This document shows, in pieces, positions 51,801 through 64,000 of a stretch of DNA of 64,000 nucleotides. Each line of letters starts with the position of its first letter. Within the stretch, counting starts at the first letter, position 1. The position numbers and the translations under genes are program-made. The notes beneath the pieces were generated by a model. It did no database searches. It worked only from the letters and a program-made list of their open reading frames with translations, and was not told where the DNA came from. The DNA is from Hydractinia symbiolongicarpus (Eukaryota > Cnidaria > Hydrozoa > Anthoathecata > Hydractiniidae), in NCBI RefSeq assembly GCF_029227915.1, contig NC_079881.1, forward strand, positions 27,629,501-27,693,500, written 5' to 3'.

Positions 51801-54800
51801 TTTACTCCTTGGGTACTTTCTTTATATACATTCAACTATACGTGCCAAGCCCGGGATTTACGGGAAATCGCGGGTTTTCGTTTGCCGGCGATTAAACTTC
51901 TTTTATTCAGCGTCTCATCAAAAATGAAAACAAGTTTGAAAACTACAAGTCTCATGCGTTTTAGTGGTGAAAATATAATTTAAAAAATCGTTCGGGAAAT
52001 AAGTTTACTCCCTGGGTACTTTCTTTGTATACTTTTGACTATACGGGCCAAGCTCGGGATTTACGGGAAATCGCGGGTTTTCGTTTGCCGGCGATTAAAC
52101 TTCTTTTATTCAGCCTCTCATCAAAAATGAAAACATTTTTGAAAACTACAAGTCTCATGCATTTAAGTGGTGAAAAAATAATTTAAAAAATCGTTCGGGA
52201 AATGAGTTTACTCCCTGGGTACTTTCTTTGTATACATTCGACTATACGGGACAAGCCCGGGATTTACGGGAAATCGCAGGTTTTCGTTTGCCGGCGATTA
52301 AACCTCTTTCATTAAGCGTCTCATTAAAAATGAAAAAATTTTTGAGAACTACAAGTCTCATTCGTTCTAGTGGTGCAGAAATAATTTGAAAAATCGTTCG
52401 GTAAATCAGTTTACTCCTTGGGTACTTTCTTTATATACATTCAACTATACGTGCCAAGCCCGGGATTTACGGGAATGCTTGGGTTTTCGTTTGCTGGCGA
52501 TTAAACTTCTTTTACTGAGCGTCTCATCAAAAATGAAAACATGTTTGAAAACTACAAGTCTCATGCGTTTTAGTGGTGAAAAAATAATTTAAAAAATCGT
52601 TCGCGAAATGACTTTACTCCCTGTGTACTTTCTTTTTATACATTTGACTACACGGGCCAAGCCCGGGATTTTTGGGAAATGGCGGGTTTTCGTTTGCCGG
52701 CGATTAAACTTCTTTTAATCAGCGTCTCATCAAAAATGAAAACATTTTTGAAAACTACAAGTCTCATTCGTTCTAGTGGTGCAGAAATAATTTGAAAAAT
52801 CGTTCGGGAAATCAGTTTACTCCTTGGGTACTTTCTTTATATACATTCAACTATACGTGCCAAGCCCGGGATTTACGGGAAATCGCGGGTTTTCGTTTGC
52901 CGGCGATTAAACTTCTTTTATTCAGCGTCTCATCAAAAATGAAAACAAGTTTGAAAACTACAAGTCTCATGCGTTTTAGTGGTGAGAATATAATTTAAAA
53001 AATCGTTCGGGAAATAAGTTTACTCCCTGGGTACTTTCTTTGTATACTTTTGACTATACGGGCCAAGCTCGGGATTTACGGGAAATCGCGGGTTTTCGTT
53101 TGCCGGCGATTAAACTTCTTTTATTCAGCCTCTCATCAAAAATGAAAACATTTTTGAAAACTACAAGTCTCATGCATTTAAGTGGTGAAAAAATAATTTA
53201 AAAAATCGTTCGGGAAATGAGTTTACTCCCTGGGTACTTTCTTTGTATACATTCGACTATACGGGACAAGCCCGGGATTTACGGGAAATCGCAGGTTTTC
53301 GTTTGCCGGCGATTAAACCTCTTTCATTAAGCGTCTCATTAAAAATGAAAACATTTTTGAGAACTACAAGTCTCATTCGTTCTAGTGGTGCAGAAATAAT
53401 TTTAAAAATCGTTCGGTAAATCAGTTTACTCCTTGGGTACTTTCTTTATATACATTCAACTATACGTGCCAAGCCCGGGATTTACGGGAAATCGCGGGTT
53501 TTCGTTTGCCGGCGATTAAACTTCTTTTATTCAGTGTCTCTTCAAAAATGAAAACTACAAGTCTCATGCGTTTTAGTGGTGAAAATATAATTTAAAAAAT
53601 CGTTCGGGAAATAATTTTACTCCCTGGGTACTTTCTTTGTATACTTTTGACTATACGGGCCAAGCCCGGGATTTACGGGAAATCGCGGGTTTTCGTTTAC
53701 CGGCGATTAAACTTCTTTTATTCAGCCTCTCATCAAAAATGAAAACATTTTTGAAAACTACAAGTCTTATGCGTTTTAGTGGTGAAAAAATAATTTAAAA
53801 AATCGTTCTGGAAATGAGTTTACTCACAGGGTACTTTCCTTGTATACATTGGACTATACGGGCCAAACCCGGGATTTGCGGAAAATCGCGGGTTTTCTTT
53901 TGCCGGCGATTAAACCTCTTTCATTGAGCGTCTCATCAAAAATGAAAACATTTTTGAAAACTACAAGTCTCATGCATTTTAGTGGTGAAAAAATAATTTA
54001 AAAAATCGTTCGGGAAATGAGTTTACTCCCTGGGTACTTTCTTTGTATGCTTTTGACTATACGGGCCGAGTCCAGGATTTACAAGAAATTGCGGGTTTTC
54101 GTTTGCCGACGATTAAACCTCTTTCATTAAGCGTTTCATCAAAAATGAAAACACTTTTGAAAACTACAAGTTTCATGCGTTTTAGTGGTGAAAAAATAAT
54201 TTAAAAAATCGTTCGGAAAATGAGTTTACTCCCTGGGTACTTTCTTTGTATACTTTTGACTATACGGGCCAAGCCCGGGATTTACGGGAAATGGCGGATT
54301 TTCGTTTGGCGATTACACTTCTTTTAATCAGCGTCTCATCAAAAATGAAAACATTTTTGAAAACTACAAGTCTCTTGGGCTTTAGTGGTTAAATAATAAT
54401 TTAAAAAATCGTTCGGGAAATGAGTTTACTCCCTAGGTAATTTTTTGTATACTTTTGACTTTAAAGGCTGAGTCCGGGATTTACGGGAAATCGCAGGTTT
54501 TCGTTTGCCGGCGATTAAACCTCTTTCATTGAGCGTCTCATCAAAAATGAAAACATTTTTGAAAACTACAAGTCTCATGCATTTTAGTGGTGAAAAAATA
54601 ATTTAAAAAATCGTTCGGGAAATGAGTTTACTCCCTGGGTACTTTCTTTGTATACTTTTGACTATACGGGCCGAGTCCGGGATTTACAAGAAATCGCGGG
54701 TTTTCGTTTGCCGGCGATTAAACTTCTTTTATTCAGCGTCCCATCAAAAATAAAAACATTTTTGAAAACTACAAATCTCATGCGTTTTAGTGGTGAAAAA

Positions 54801-57800
54801 ATAATATCAAAAATCGTGCGGGAAATGAGTTTACTCCCTGGGCACTTTCTTTGTATACTTTTGACTGTACGGGCCAAGCCCGGGATTTACCGGAAATCGC
54901 TGGTTTTCGTTTGCCGACGATTAAACCTCTTTTATTAAGCGTTTCATCAAAAATGAAAACACTTTTGAAAACTACAAGTCTCATGCGTTTTAGTAGTGAA
55001 AAAGTAATTTAAAAAATCGTTCGTAAAATGAGTTTACTCCCTGGGTACTTTCTTTATATACATTCAACTATACGTGCCAAGCCCGGGATTTACGGGAAAT
55101 CGCGGGTTTTCGTTTGCCGGCGATTAAACTTCTTTTATTCAGCGTCTCATCAAAAATGAAAACAAGTTTGAAAACTACAAGTCTCATGCGTTTTAGTGGT
55201 GAAAATATAATTTAAAAAATCGTTCGGGAAATAAGTTTACACCCTGGGTACTTTATTTGTATACTTTTGACTATACGGACCAAGCCCGGTATTTACGGAA
55301 AATCGCGGGTTTTCGTTTGCCGGCGATTAAACTTCTTTTATTCAGCCTCTCATCAAAAATGAAAACATTTTTGAAAACTACAAGTCTTATGCGTTTTAGT
55401 GGTGAAAAAATAATTTAAAAAATCGTTCTGGAAATGAGTTTACTCACAGGGTACTTTCTTTGTATACATTGGACTATACGGGCCAAGCCCTGGATTTGCG
55501 GAAAATCGCGAGTTTTCGTTTGCCGGCGATTAAACCTCTTTCATTAAGCGTCTTATCAAAAATGAAAACATTTTTGAAAACTACAAGTCTCATGCGTTTT
55601 AGTGGTGAAAACATAATTTAAAAAATCATTCGGGAAATGAGTTTACTCCCTGGGTACTTTCTTTGTATACTTTTGACTATACGGGCCGAGTCCGGGATTT
55701 ACAAGAAATCGCGGGTTTTCGTTTGCCGGCGATTAAACTTCTTTTATTCAGCGTCCCATCAAAAATGAAAAATTTTTTGAAAACTACAAGTCTCATGCGT
55801 TTTAGTGGTGAAATAATAATATCAAAAATTGTTCGGGAAATGAGTTTACTCCCTGGGTACTTTCTTTGTATACTTTTGACTATACGGGCCAAGCCCGGGA
55901 TTTACGGGAAATCGCTGGTTTTCGTTTGCCGACGATTAAACCTCTTTCATTAAGTGTTTCATCAAAAAGGAAAACACTTTTGAAAACTACAAGTCTCATG
56001 CGTTTTAGTGGTGAAAAAATAATTTAAAAAATCGTTCGGAAAATGAGTTTACTTCCTGGGTACTTTCTTTGTATACTTTTGACTATACGGGCCAAGCCCG
56101 GGATTTACGGGAAATCGCGGGTTTTCGTTTGCCGGCGATTAAACTTCTTTTATTCAGCGTCTCATCAAAAATGAAAACAAGTTTGAAAACTACAAGTCTC
56201 ATGCGTTTTAGTGGTGAAAATATAATTTAAAAAATCGTTCGGGAAATAAGTTTACACCCTGGGTACTTTATTTGTATACTTTTGACTATACGGACCAAGC
56301 CCGGTATTTACGGAAAATCGCGGGTTTTCGTTTGCCGGCGATTAAACTTCTTTTATTCAGCCTCTCATCAAAAATGAAAACATTTTTGAAAACTACAAGT
56401 CTTATGCGTTTTAGTGGTGAAAAAATAATTTAAAAAATCGTTCTGGAAATGAGTTTACTCACAGGGTACTTTCTTTGTATACATTGGACTATACGGGCCA
56501 AGCCCTGGATTTGCGGAAAATCGCGAGTTTTCGTTTGCCGGCGATTAAACCTCTTTCATTAAGCGTCTTATCAAAAATGAAAACATTTTTGAAAACTACA
56601 AGTCTCATGCGTTTTAGTGGTGAAAACATAATTTAAAAAATCATTCGGGAAATGAGTTTACTCCCTGGGTACTTTCTTTGTATACTTTTGACTATACGGG
56701 CCGAGTCCGGGATTTACAAGAAATCGCGGGTTTTCGTTTGCCGGCGATTAAACTTCTTTTATTCAGCGTCCCATCAAAAATGAAAAATTTTTTGAAAACT
56801 ACAAGTCTCATGCGTTTTAGTGGTGAAATAATAATATCAAAAATTGTTCGGGAAATGAGTTTACTCCCTGGGTACTTTCTTTGTATACTTTTGACTATAC
56901 GGGCCAAGCCCGGGATTTACGGGAAATCGCTGGTTTTCGTTTGCCGACGATTAAACCTCTTTCATTAAGTGTTTCATCAAAAAGGAAAACACTTTTGAAA
57001 ACTACAAGTCTCATGCGTTTTAGTGGTGAAAAAATAATTTAAAAAATCGTTCGGAAAATGAGTTTACTTCCTGGGTACTTTCTTTGTATACTTTTGACTA
57101 TACGGGCCAAGCCCGGGATTTACGGGAAATGGCGGGTTTTCGTTTGCCGGCGATTAAACTTCTTTTATTCAGCGTCCCATCAAAAATAAAAACATTTTTG
57201 AAAACTACAAATCTCATGCGTTTTAGTGGTGAAAAAATAATATCAAAAATCGTTCGGGAAATGAGTTTACTCCCTGGGCACTTTCTTTGTATACTTTTGA
57301 CTGTACGGGCCAAGCCCGGGATTTACCGGAAATCGCTGGTTTTCGTTTGCCGACGATTAAACCTCTTTTATTAAGCGTTTCATCAAAAATGAAAACACTT
57401 TTGAAAACTACAAGTCTCATGCGTTTTAGTAGTGAAAAAGTAATTTAAAAAATCGTTCGTAAAATGAGTTTACTCCCTGGGTACTTTCTTTATATACATT
57501 CAACTATACGTGCCAAGCCCGGGATTTACGGGAAATCGCGGGTTTTCGTTTGCCGGCGATTAAACTTCTTTTATTCAGCGTCTCATCAAAAATGAAAACA
57601 AGTTTGAAAACTACAAGTCTCATGCGTTTTAGTGGTGAAAATATAATTTAAAAAATCGTTCGGGAAATAAGTTTACACCCTGGGTACTTTATTTGTATAC
57701 TTTTGACTATACGGACCAAGCCCGGTATTTACGGAAAATCGCGGGTTTTCGTTTGCCGGCGATTAAACTTCTTTTATTCAGCCTCTCATCAAAAATGAAA

Positions 57801-60800
57801 ACATTTTTGAAAACTACAAGTCTTATGCGTTTTAGTGGTGAAAAAATAATTTAAAAAATCGTTCTGGAAATGAGTTTACTCACAGGGTACTTTCTTTGTA
57901 TACATTGGACTATACGGGCCAAGCCCTGGATTTGCGGAAAATCGCGAGTTTTCGTTTGCCGGCGATTAAACCTCTTTCATTAAGCGTCTTATCAAAAATG
58001 AAAACATTTTTGAAAACTACAAGTCTCATGCGTTTTAGTGGTGAAAACATAATTTAAAAAATCATTCGGGAAATGAGTTTACTCCCTGGGTACTTTCTTT
58101 GTATACTTTTGACTATACGGGCCGAGTCCGGGATTTACAAGAAATCGCGGGTTTTCGTTTGCCGGCGATTAAACTTCTTTTATTCAGCGTCCCATCAAAA
58201 ATGAAAAAATTTTTGAAAACTACAAGTCTCATGCGTTTTAGTGGTGAAATAATAATATCAAAAATTGTTCGGGAAATGAGTTTACTCCCTGGGTACTTTC
58301 TTTGTATACTTTTGACTATACGGGCCAAGCCCGGGATTTACGGGAAATCGCTGGTTTTCGTTTGCCGACGATTAAACCTCTTTCATTAAGTGTTTCATCA
58401 AAAAGGAAAACACTTTTGAAAACTACAAGTCTCATGCGTTTTAGTGGTGAAAAAATAATTTAAAAAATCGTTCGGAAAATGAGTTTACTTCCTGGGTACT
58501 TTCTTTGTATACTTTTGACTATACGGGCCAAGCCCGGGATTTACGGGAAATGGCGGGTTTTCGTTTGCCGGCGATTAAACTTCTTTTAAACAGCGTCTCA
58601 TCAAAAATGAAAACATTTTTGAAAACTACAAGTCTCATGGGCTTTAGTGGTTAAATAATAATTTAAAAAATCGTTCGGGAAATGAGTTTACTCCCTGGGT
58701 ACTTTTTTGTATACTTTTGACTTTAAAGGCTGAGTCCGGGATTTACGGGAAATCGCAGGTTTTCGTTTGCCGGCGATTAAACTTCTTTTATTCAGCGTCT
58801 CATCAAAAATGAAAACATTTTTGAAAACTACAAGTCTCATGCGTTTTAGTGGTGAAAAAATAATATCAAAAATCGTTCGGGAAATGAGTTTACTCCCTGG
58901 GTACTTTCTTTGTATACTTTTGACTATACGGGCAAAGCCCGGGATTTACGGGAAATGGCGGGTTTTCGTTTGCCGGCGATTAAACTTCTTTTAATCAGCG
59001 TCTCATCAAAAATGAAAACATTTTTAAAAACTACAAGTCTCATGAGATTTAGTGGTGAAATAATAATTTAAAAAATCGTTCTGGAAATGAGTTTACTCAC
59101 AGGGTACTTTCTTTATATACATTCCACTATACGGGACAAGCCCGGGACTTACGGGAAATCGCGGGTTTTCGTTTGCCGGCGATTAAACCTCTTTCATTAA
59201 GCGTCTCATTAAAAATGAAAACATTTTTGAAAACTACGAGTCTCATACGTTCCAGTGGTGCAGAAATAATTGGAAAAATCGTTCGGGAAATCAGTTTACT
59301 CATTGGGTACTTTCTTTATATACATTCAACTATACGTGCCAAGCCCGGGATTTACGGGAATGCTCGGGTTTTCGTTTGCCGGCGATTAAACTTCTTTTAC
59401 TGAGCGTCTCATCAAAAATGAAAACATTTTTGAAAACTACAAGTCTCATGCGTTTTAGTGGTGAAAAAATAATTTAAAAAATCGTTCGGGAAATGACTTT
59501 ACTCCCTGTGTACTTTCTTTGTATACATTTGCCTACACGGGCCAAGCCCGGGATTTACGGGAAATGGCGGGTTTTCGTTTGCCGGCGATTAAACTTCTTT
59601 TAATCAGCGTCTCATCAAAAATGAAAACATTTTTGAAAACTACAAGTCTCATGGGCTTTAGTGGTTAAATAATAATTTAAAAAATCGTTCGGGAAATGAG
59701 TTTACTCCCTGGGTACTTTCTTTGTATACATTCGACTATACGGGACAAGCCCGGGATTTACGGGAAATCGCAGGTTTTCGTTTGCCGGCGATTAAACCTC
59801 TTTCATTAAGCGTCTCATTAAAAATGAAAACATTTTTGAGAACTACAAGTGTCATTCGTTCTAGTGGTGCAGAAATAATTTGAAAAATCGTTCGGGAAAT
59901 CAGTTTACTCCTTGGGTACTTTCTTTATATACATTCAACTATACGTGCCAAGCCCGGGATTTACGGGAAATCGCGGGTTTTCGTTTGCCGGCGATTAAAC
60001 TTCTTTTATTCAGCGTCTCATCAAAAATGAAAACAAGTTTGAAAACTACAAGTCTCATGCGTTTTAGTGGTGAAAATATAATTTAAAAAATCGTTCGGGA
60101 AATAAGTTTACTCCCTGGGTACTTTCTTTGTATACTTTTGACTATATGGGCCAAGCCCGGGATTTACGGGAAATCGCGGGTTTTCGTTTGCCGGCGATTA
60201 AACTTCTTTTATTCAGCCTCTCATCAAAAATGAAAACATTTTTGAAAACTACAAGTCTTATGCGTTTTAGTGGTGAAAAAATAATTTAAAAAATCGTTCT
60301 CGAAATGAGTTTACTCACAGGGTACTTTCTTTGTATACATTGGACTATACGGACCAAGCCCGGGATTTGCGGAAAATCGCGGGTTTTCGTTTGCCGGCGA
60401 TTAAACCTCTTTCATTAAGCGTCTCATCACAAATGAAAACATTTTTGAAAACTACAAGTCTCATGCATTTTAGTGGTGAAAAAATCATTTAAAAAATCGT
60501 TCGGGAAATGAGTTTACTCCCTGGGTACTTTCTTTGTATACTTTTGACTATACGGGCCGAGTCCGGGATTTACAAGAAATCGCGGGTTTTCGTTTGCCGG
60601 CGATTAAACTTCTTTTATTCAGCGTCCCATCAAAAATGAAAAAATTTTTGAAAACTACAAGTCTCATGCGTTTTAGTGGTGAAATAATAATATCAAAAAT
60701 TGTTCGGGAAATGAGTTTACTCCCTGGGTACTTTCTTTGTATACTTTTGACTATACGGGCCAAGCCCGGGATTTACGGGAAATCGCTGGTTTTCGTTTGC

Positions 60801-62865
60801 CGACGATTAAACCTCTTTCATTAAGTGTTTCATCAAAAAGGAAAACACTTTTGAAAACTACAAGTCTCATGCGTTTTAGTGGTGAAAAAATAATTTAAAA
60901 AATCGTTCGGAAAATGAGTTTACTTCCTGGGTACTTTCTTTGTATACTTTTGACTATACGGGCCAAGCCCGGGATTTACGGGAAATGGCGGGTTTTCGTT
61001 TGCCGGCGATTAAACTTCTTTTAAACAGCGTCTCATCAAAAATGAAAACATTTTTGAAAACTACAAGTCTCATGGGCTTTAGTGGTTAAATAATAATTTA
61101 AAAAATCGTTCGGGAAATGAGTTTACTCCCTGGGTACTTTTTTGTATACTTTTGACTTTAAAGGCTGAGTCCGGGATTTACGGGAAATCGCAGGTTTTCG
61201 TTTGCCGGCGATTAAACTTCTTTTATTCAGCGTCTCATCAAAAATGAAAACATTTTTGAAAACTACAAGTCTCATGCGTTTTAGTGGTGAAAAAATAATA
61301 TCAAAAATCGTTCGGGAAATGAGTTTACTCCCTGGGTACTTTCTTTGTATACTTTTGACTATACGGGCAAAGCCCGGGATTTACGGGAAATGGCGGGTTT
61401 TCGTTTGCCGGCGATTAAACTTCTTTTAATCAGCGTCTCATCAAAAATGAAAACATTTTTAAAAACTACAAGTCTCATGAGATTTAGTGGTGAAATAATA
61501 ATTTAAAAAATCGTTCTGGAAATGAGTTTACTCACAGGGTACTTTCTTTATATACATTCCACTATACGGGACAAGCCCGGGACTTACGGGAAATCGCGGG
61601 TTTTCGTTTGCCGGCGATTAAACCTCTTTCATTAAGCGTCTCATTAAAAATGAAAACATTTTTGAAAACTACGAGTCTCATACGTTCCAGTGGTGCAGAA
61701 ATAATTGGAAAAATCGTTCGGGAAATCAGTTTACTCATTGGGTACTTTCTTTATATACATTCAACTATACGTGCCAAGCCCGGGATTTACGGGAATGCTC
61801 GGGTTTTCGTTTGCCGGCGATTAAACTTCTTTTACTGAGCGTCTCATCAAAAATGAAAACATTTTTGAAAACTACAAGTCTCATGCGTTTTAGTGGTGAA
61901 AAAATAATTTAAAAAATCGTTCGGGAAATGACTTTACTCCCTGTGTACTTTCTTTGTATACATTTGCCTACACGGGCCAAGCCCGGGATTTACGGGAAAT
62001 GGCGGGTTTTCGTTTGCCGGCGATTAAACTTCTTTTAATCAGCGTCTCATCAAAAATGAAAACATTTTTGAAAACTACAAGTCTCATGGGCTTTAGTGGT
62101 TAAATAATAATTTAAAAAATCGTTCGGGAAATGAGTTTACTCCCTGGGTACTTTCTTTGTATACATTCGACTATACGGGACAAGCCCGGGATTTACGGGA
62201 AATCGCAGGTTTTCGTTTGCCGGCGATTAAACCTCTTTCATTAAGCGTCTCATTAAAAATGAAAACATTTTTGAGAACTACAAGTCTCATTCGTTCTAGT
62301 GGTGCAGAAATAATTTGAAAAATCGTTCGGGAAATCAGTTTACTCCTTGGGTACTTTCTTTATATACATTCAACTATACGTGCCAAGCCCGGGATTTACG
62401 GGAAATCGCGGGTTTTCGTTTGCCGGCGATTAAACTTCTTTTATTCAGCGTCTCATCAAAAATGAAAACAAGTTTGAAAACTACAAGTCTCATGCGTTTT
62501 AGTGGTGAAAATATAATTTAAAAAATCGTTCGGGAAATAAGTTTACTCCCTGGGTACTTTCTTTGTATACTTTTGACTATATGGGCCAAGCCCGGGATTT
62601 ACGGGAAATCGCGGGTTTTCGTTTGCCGGCGATTAAACTTCTTTTATTCAGCCTCTCATCAAAAATGAAAACATTTTTGAAAACTACAAGTCTTATGCGT
62701 TTTAGTGGTGAAAAAATAATTTAAAAAATCGTTCTGGAAATGAGTTTACTCACAGGGTACTTTCTTTGTATACATTGGACTATACGGACCAAGCCCGGGA
62801 TTTGCGGAAAATCGCGGGTTTTCGTTTGCCGGCGATTAAACCTCTTTCATTAAGCGTCTCATCAC
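42794..62865 (+). repeat. 20,072-bp segment, copy 2 (direct tandem duplicate)
   Basis: This is the exact-length duplicate of 22,722-42,793 in the same orientation with no spacer. Its internal nested repeats sit at the copy 1 coordinates plus 20,072, for example the 1,015-bp five-monomer pair near 51,152-53,181 and the 2,435-bp pair near 58,065-62,865. The lack of visible divergence is in contrast to the 5.88-kb and 2.4-kb duplications, which show scattered differences. That implies a very recent event, or an assembly that traversed the same segment twice. The sequence alone cannot separate these. Confidence 0.93.
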
Positions 62866-64000
62866 AAATGAAAACATTTTTGAAAACTACAAGTCTCATG
62901 CATTTTAGTGGTGAAAAAATCATTTAAAAAATCGTTCGGGAAATGAGTTTACTCCCTGGGTACTTTCTTTGTATACTTTTGACTATACGGGCCGAGTCCG
63001 GGATTTACAAGAAATCGCGGGTTTTCGTTTGCCGGCGATTAAACTTCTTTTATTCAGCGTCCCATCAAAAATGAAAACATTTTTGAAAACTACAAATCTC
63101 ATGCGTTTTAATGGTGAAAAAATAATATCAAAAATCGTTCTGGAAATGAGTTTACTCACAGGGTACTTTCTTTGTATACTTTTGACTATACGGGCCGAGT
63201 CTGGGATTTACGGGAAATCGCAGGTTTTCGTTTGCCGGCGATTAAACTTCTTTTATTCAGCGTCTCATCAAAAATGAAAACATTTTTGAAAACTACAAGT
63301 CTCATGCGATTTAGTGGTGAAAAGATAATTTAAAAAATCGCTCTGGAAATGAGTTTACTCACAGGGTACTTTCTTTGTATACATTCGACTATGCGGGACA
63401 AGCCCGGGATTTACGGGAAATCGCAGGTTTTCGTTTGCCAGCGATTAAACCTCTTTCATTATGCGTCTCATTAAAAATGAAAACATTTTTGAGAACTACA
63501 AGTCTCATTCGTTCTAGTGGTGCAGAAATAATTTGAAAAATCGTTCAGGAAATCAGTTTACTCATTGGGTACTTTCTTTATATACATTCAACTATACCGG
63601 CCAAGCCCGGGATTTACGGGAAATCGCAGGTTTTCGTTTGCCGGCGATTAAACTTCTTTTATTCAGCGTCTCATCAAAAATGAAAACATTTTTGAAAACT
63701 ACAAGTCTTATGCGTTTTAGTGGTGAAAAAATAATTTAAAAAATCGTTCTGGAAATGAGTTTACTCACAGGGTACTTTCTTTGTATACTTTTGACTATAC
63801 GGGCCGAGTCTGGCATTTACGGGAAATCGCAGGTTTTCGTTTGCCGGCGATTAAACTTCTTTTATTCAGCGTCTCATTAAAAATGAAATCGTTTTTGAAA
63901 ACTACAAGTCTTATGCGTTTTAGTGGTGAAAAAATAATTTAAAAAATCGTTCTGGAAATGAGTTTACTCACAGGGTACTTTCTTTGTACACATTCGACTA
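62866..64000 (+). repeat. Array continuation after the 20-kb duplication
   Basis: About five and a half monomers. The first resembles 40,359-40,550 (CATCACAAATG, GCATTTTAGTGG, AATCATTTAAAA). From about 63,070 the monomers form a new mosaic: AAATCTCATGCG with TTTTAATGGTG and TATCA near 63,095-63,130, then GGGCCGAGTCTGGG, GCGATTTAGTGG, a type d monomer near 63,505 and type b monomers. The TTCATTATGCGTCTC change at about 63,456 and TGAAATCGTTTTTG at about 63,884 are private. No gene is present. Confidence 0.85.

Larger units (their letters stand above)
1..64000. repeat. Satellite DNA array, ~203-bp monomer, head to tail
   Basis: The entire window is a tandem array of about 315 monomers. The commonest spacing between equivalent landmarks, such as GGTTTTCGTTTGCC or GTATAC, is 203 bp, with occasional 1-12 bp deviations. 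All copies point the same way and no unique sequence, transposon or gene interrupts them. Read along the + strand, a monomer has a G/C-rich half (around CCCGGG and GCCGGC) and an A/T-rich half (around AAAACATTTTTG). A hand count of one monomer gives 77 G+C of 203 and 12 CpG. The array extends past both window ends. Large satellites of this kind are known from eukaryotic centromeric and subtelomeric heterochromatin, and the ~200-bp period is close to a nucleosome repeat. Assignment to a centromere is inference. I do not recognise the family or the host. Confidence 0.97.

Noticed and set aside
311-63739. Many short open reading frames (65-102 codons) on both strands
   Set aside because: They are the same few peptides repeated with the satellite. 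Most begin at TTG, a 203-bp period shifts frame at each monomer, and both strands of the same monomer are open. Length depends only on whether TAATTTAA is replaced by TAATATCA. No domain or signal is recognisable and nothing suggests selection on protein.
1-64000. CRISPR array
   Set aside because: The repeated unit is about 203 bp with no unique spacers between conserved short repeats, and no cas genes are present.
1-64000. Tandem rRNA, 5S or tRNA gene cluster
   Set aside because: No conserved rRNA or 5S segments, no polymerase III A/B boxes and no cloverleaf were found in the monomer. The 203-bp period is all satellite.
1-64000. Telomeric or interstitial telomere repeats
   Set aside because: No runs of TTAGGG, TTTAGGG, TTAGG or similar short repeats are present anywhere.
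1-64000. Promoter-like TATA and -10/-35-like motifs (GTATAC, TATATACA, TAATAT)
   Set aside because: They occur in nearly every monomer as part of the A/T-rich consensus and precede no credible gene.
1-64000. Insertion sequences, LTRs or other transposons
   Set aside because: No terminal repeats, target-site duplications, or transposase or reverse transcriptase frames were found. Every block boundary is satellite to satellite in register.

Overview
The whole 64 kb window is one uninterrupted satellite DNA array. A monomer of about 203 bp (roughly 38% G+C by hand count) repeats head to tail about 315 times, always in the same orientation, and runs off both ends of the window. I see no gene, RNA gene, transposon, telomere repeat or unique spacer. 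An array of this size and unit length points to eukaryotic constitutive heterochromatin such as a centromere, pericentromere or subtelomere. The species cannot be told from the sequence. The centromere option is inference only.

Layout. (1) 1-10,928: two copies of a long unit offset by about 5.88 kb (29 monomers), with a related linker at 5,046-5,880. (2) 10,929-16,680: two monomer types alternate strictly as a 406-bp dimer, nested in a 12-monomer (2,436 bp) unit with a shortened 8-monomer copy. (3) 16,681-21,120: a third, rearranged copy of part of the 5.88 kb unit, with a one-monomer loss and a four-monomer gain. (4) 21,121-22,721: a short block rich in one monomer subtype. (5) 22,722-42,793 and 42,794-62,865: two copies of a 20,072-bp segment in direct tandem, identical wherever compared. 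Each contains nested 12/13-monomer, 5-monomer and 12-monomer duplications. (6) 62,866-64,000: the array resumes where the first 20-kb copy left off.

Six recurrent monomer subtypes act as bar-codes. a: canonical, TAATTTAAAAAATCG and CTCCCTGGG. b: TTCTGGAAATGAG, CTCACAGGG and GATTTGCGG. c: TAATATCAAAAATCG, CGCTGG and TGCCGACG. d: GGTGCAGAAATAATTTG and TATATACATTC. e: AATTGGAAAAATCG and GGGAATGC. f: TGGTTAAATAA and CTTTAAAGGCTGAG. Their order reveals repeated unequal exchange at scales of 1, 2, 4, 5, 12-13, 29 and 99 monomers.

Within the monomer the non-random elements are a 9-bp-arm A/T-rich inverted repeat, a short G/C-rich inverted repeat, a partial resemblance to the CENP-B box, and an excess of CpG. 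Short open frames of up to 102 codons exist but are by-products of the repeat. Most begin at TTG, and the 203-bp period is not a multiple of three.
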